From Holophagales bacterium (GTDB lineage: Bacteria > Acidobacteriota > Holophagae > Holophagales > Holophagaceae): a stretch of 16,731 nt of DNA. The notes under the pieces are model-generated. The model worked only from the letters and a program-made list of their open reading frames with translations, made no database searches and was not told the DNA's origin. Position 1 is the first letter of the stretch, and the number at the start of each line of letters is the position of its first letter. The stretch spans positions 1-16,731 of the forward strand of contig JAITFL010000024.1 of NCBI GenBank assembly GCA_031281385.1, in the 5' to 3' direction. The translations under genes were made by a program, and so were the position numbers. Below, one piece after another: positions 15,801-16,731 of the stretch.

Positions 15801-16389
15801 TGAATTTGCCCATTGGGATAGCGAAGACAATTTAATCGCCTGGGGTGCCACCGTACCCGAAACGGCGCACAACAACCCATACACGGGCGAAAGCAACCCG
15901 CTCATAAACTGGATTTCTTGGAATACGCCAAATGTGTGGGACATCGGCCTAAAAGAGCCACAGAATGGCGACAGAGGATACCCGTACAACACATTCGACT
16001 TTAAGGGCCGCGATGCGTATGTCGCCCCACAAGACCGCAACTCTTCCCCAACGACAAGCCAAGAACACCCATTCTTTAGACCGGGAGGCGTAAAAAAACC
16101 ATCGAGGCCACCAGAGATAGAGACCCTATTGAAACCAGTAGAAGGAACTATCAGCGACGTCTCGCTTAAAACTCCAGTCCTTGTGCGGTTCAGGCTAAGC
16201 AACTACAAGCGCAAGGTGACAATGGACAACGCCCAAACCAGCTTCGAGCTAAAGATAAATGGCAAACAGGCAGGGTTCAACTTCTGGTCATTCGAGGAAT
16301 CCGGCGATGCAGCAACTGTGACGCTGCGAATAGCTTGGCCAGTGGATGAAGGGGCGAGCGTGGACGTAGGGATTAGAAAGAAACAGTGA
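12826..16389 (+). CDS. Large secreted protein with HEGGH zincin-like motif, putative metallopeptidase
   Basis: This is a 1187-residue exported protein. A signal peptide is clear: basic start (MKFIKPLLRG), hydrophobic core (about 12-24), and likely cleavage after Ala30 or nearby. I see no other membrane helix, sortase motif or SLH domain. Residues 852-859 read HEGGHGID inside SLFYHEGGHGIDSF (848-861), a HExxH zinc site followed by Asp three residues on. This form resembles the anthrax lethal factor-like (M34/ATLF) gluzincins. A candidate third ligand is E900 (VNEVRAYC), 47 residues after E853, with E910 as an alternative. Residues 40-90 and 493-545 look like paired Ig-like beta modules, and the end (about 1100-1187) is similarly beta-rich. 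The body is rich in aromatic residues and Gly. It has its own strong ribosome site and ends 82 bp before the convergent uvrC. Peptidase activity is inferred from the motif; a structural envelope protein is the alternative. Confidence 0.8.
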   Translation: MKFIKPLLRGAADAFLVLSLALSAGPSLSAQAKSKAAVDGVVGGVRLITDRELEIAFSVPIENDAEAKASFAILIDGKPLPPSEWEYLSYFNFGPYAWTAGASKGGAVNIRLKTPLDDHGTPLVPLGRQRSRQIAGTNTYDSYGRIAAGRLRVSHRPGTKNEKIVPAAWMPFYGFSQRGHMSMMWAWGSSNAGKAGVALNNSKFSAITQDYDARWVTDMLGEGISRLVGRSEYLNIPMIDAGFKAVVVGPGQSVYEAPEYRELFDHKKMGHDDVYGRRVIHGTPEKAVIVATADDVMRHESEARTRDGRSAARPKSDFFYFGEAFLRLYYKLGVEEGCKRYPHSHFNEPDDYRYDRQIEAAFRNIGIKWPGTAMRNSAEDYYVYGAMVHFEFLPESANGAWQPQRFPVNTRAELEAYDKALYTALSGIHGKYEYFSGTADEYARGRGENGRWGGWGQGGATNASMSNDIMKKSHPWFWRSQVDNFGSNGRALPPLAIEHVHVISDSQIEIKFNREISTIAAATNPNNWKVFKNGTELTNLTELSDAPGGPRNDLVQGGYAWKAITLNTGFGRIAYRTENGISKPLGTGLDKPLTKGAYGRGFGGFTQADLDERKISKGGWIANDAKPSPTALKMGEFVDLNEAIRRGAKLDGVIKVEYVGVEPITDWRGNRLAAGAHLAEFQPWLSNAYRSPLTGYYIYADTQVSLDTLKTGAYYYDLSLANNSTVAYRRSSGGEYFPAQDPFYQQPFGLDQSPADYSSIMYLHEKGTTYDRVGQRIADGAVANGGGMQIVAGSVYGHHPAKQPTHRGQIGVNFHNAIYVEGWGGNTFQCEDVNIWKDLNLNRYKNESLFYHEGGHGIDSFTQGYGNSTTYARNVFDDVSAAWLTSTHKSNGRRWHDVNEVRAYCGSRVEYISVISTYWHGTARESFLGINDGTWTPINTREELLRYDPFAFEVFKRIFFNGELGLWYENKVGDPDYRVLASDWILLRERDDEFAHWDSEDNLIAWGATVPETAHNNPYTGESNPLINWISWNTPNVWDIGLKEPQNGDRGYPYNTFDFKGRDAYVAPQDRNSSPTTSQEHPFFRPGGVKKPSRPPEIETLLKPVEGTISDVSLKTPVLVRFRLSNYKRKVTMDNAQTSFELKINGKQAGFNFWSFEESGDAATVTLRIAWPVDEGASVDVGIRKKQ

Positions 16390-16411
16390 ACAGCTGCTGG
16401 TGAAAGCTTAT

Positions 16412-16443
16412 ACCAAGTTGCCCTCGACTGAACGCAACTTGGT
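16412..16443. terminator. Stem-loop between convergent genes
   Basis: ACCAAGTTGC (16412-16421) and GCAACTTGGT (16434-16443) are perfect 10-bp arms around a 12-nt loop. The element lies between the convergent ends of the secreted-protein gene and uvrC, where a bidirectional terminator is expected. There is no T-tract on either side, so if it terminates transcription it is not of the classic intrinsic type; it may protect 3' ends. Confidence 0.55.
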
Positions 16444-16471
16444 GCCAATCACCATTAGGAACGCTGCTCCA

Positions 16472-16731
16472 TCAGGGATTTTCGGCACTTCGATGAGCGA
16501 TAATCTTTGCTGCGTTTGACGCGCCAACTGCAGCCGCCAATTCGTCTTGGCTGGCCGCCCTCACCTTGGCAGCACTGCCAAAAGTCAGCAGGAGTTTTTT
16601 CGCCGTCTTGGGCCCTATCCCCTTGATGTCCGTCAATTCTGTCTGTATCGTCTGTTTGGCCCTAAGGGATCTGTGGTAGGCGATGGCGAAGCGATGCGCC
16701 TCGTCCCTGATGCGCTGCAATAGCTGAAGCA
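16472..16731 (-). CDS. uvrC: UvrABC system protein C, C-terminal end (cut by window edge)
   Basis: UvrC is the nuclease subunit of nucleotide excision repair, cutting on both sides of a DNA lesion. The visible 85 residues begin in LLQRIRDEAHRFAIAYHR, a hallmark of the end of the RNase H-like C-terminal nuclease domain, where the RDEAHRFA segment is highly conserved. They end with a helix-hairpin-helix region (TDIKGIGPKTAKKLLLTFGS, about 50 residues from the stop) that binds DNA. The stop is TGA at 16474-16472. The N-terminal GIY-YIG and UvrB-binding parts lie beyond the right edge. The gene converges on the secreted-protein gene, and nothing suggests a functional link. Confidence 0.95.
   Translation of the reverse strand, partial: LQLLQRIRDEAHRFAIAYHRSLRAKQTIQTELTDIKGIGPKTAKKLLLTFGSAAKVRAASQDELAAAVGASNAAKIIAHRSAENP

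Noticed and set aside
1..16731. CRISPR array, insertion sequence, prophage or tRNA
   Set aside because: No direct-repeat array, transposase, integrase, phage gene or cloverleaf was seen, and the gene layout is that of ordinary chromosome.

Overview
The window looks like chromosomal DNA of an anaerobic, diderm, motile bacterium with moderate-to-high GC. The anaerobe call rests on a 1408-residue protein of the oxygen-sensitive 2-hydroxyacyl-CoA dehydratase activase group. The diderm call rests on a YbhG-type periplasmic adaptor and motility on a chemoreceptor. A Synergistota-like or similar gut/sediment anaerobe would fit, but the sequence alone does not prove the taxon. No rRNA, tRNA, CRISPR array, insertion sequence or phage gene was seen.

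Layout. 1-1508 (minus): a methyl-accepting chemotaxis protein, cut by the left edge within its signalling domain. 1509-1853: a divergent intergenic region with a strong plus-strand promoter overlapped by an inverted-repeat operator, two overlapping mini-ORFs and two hairpins. 1854-6080 (plus): a giant activase/dehydratase-like iron-sulfur protein. 6138-6182: a second promoter-operator nearly identical to the first. 6174-11878 (plus): a tight five-gene operon of TetR regulator, HlyD-type adaptor, double-NBD ABC ATPase and two ABC-2 permeases. Its gene order and protein sizes match E. coli cecR-ybhGFSR. 11879-12120: intergenic, with two small inverted repeats. 12121-12717 (plus): an unrecognised 198-residue protein with two CxxC/CxxC zinc-binding repeats. 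12826-16389 (plus): a 1187-residue secreted protein with a HEGGHGID zincin-like motif. 16472-16731 (minus): the C-terminal end of UvrC, cut by the right edge.

How the parts connect. The most informative feature is the pair of matching promoter-operator modules. Each has TTGACA, a 17-bp spacer and CAYAAT, with the -10 box running into TTCAAC-N4-GTTGAA. One copy drives the TetR/efflux operon and the other drives the giant activase. The simplest reading is one regulon: the TetR protein represses its own efflux operon and the activase gene, linking export of a compound to radical acyl-CoA or related redox chemistry. At the regulator's own copy the predicted transcription start falls on the start codon, which suggests a leaderless mRNA. 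The two genes downstream of the operon (zinc-binding protein and putative secreted metalloprotease) have very strong Shine-Dalgarno sequences, lack the operator, and appear to be independent units.
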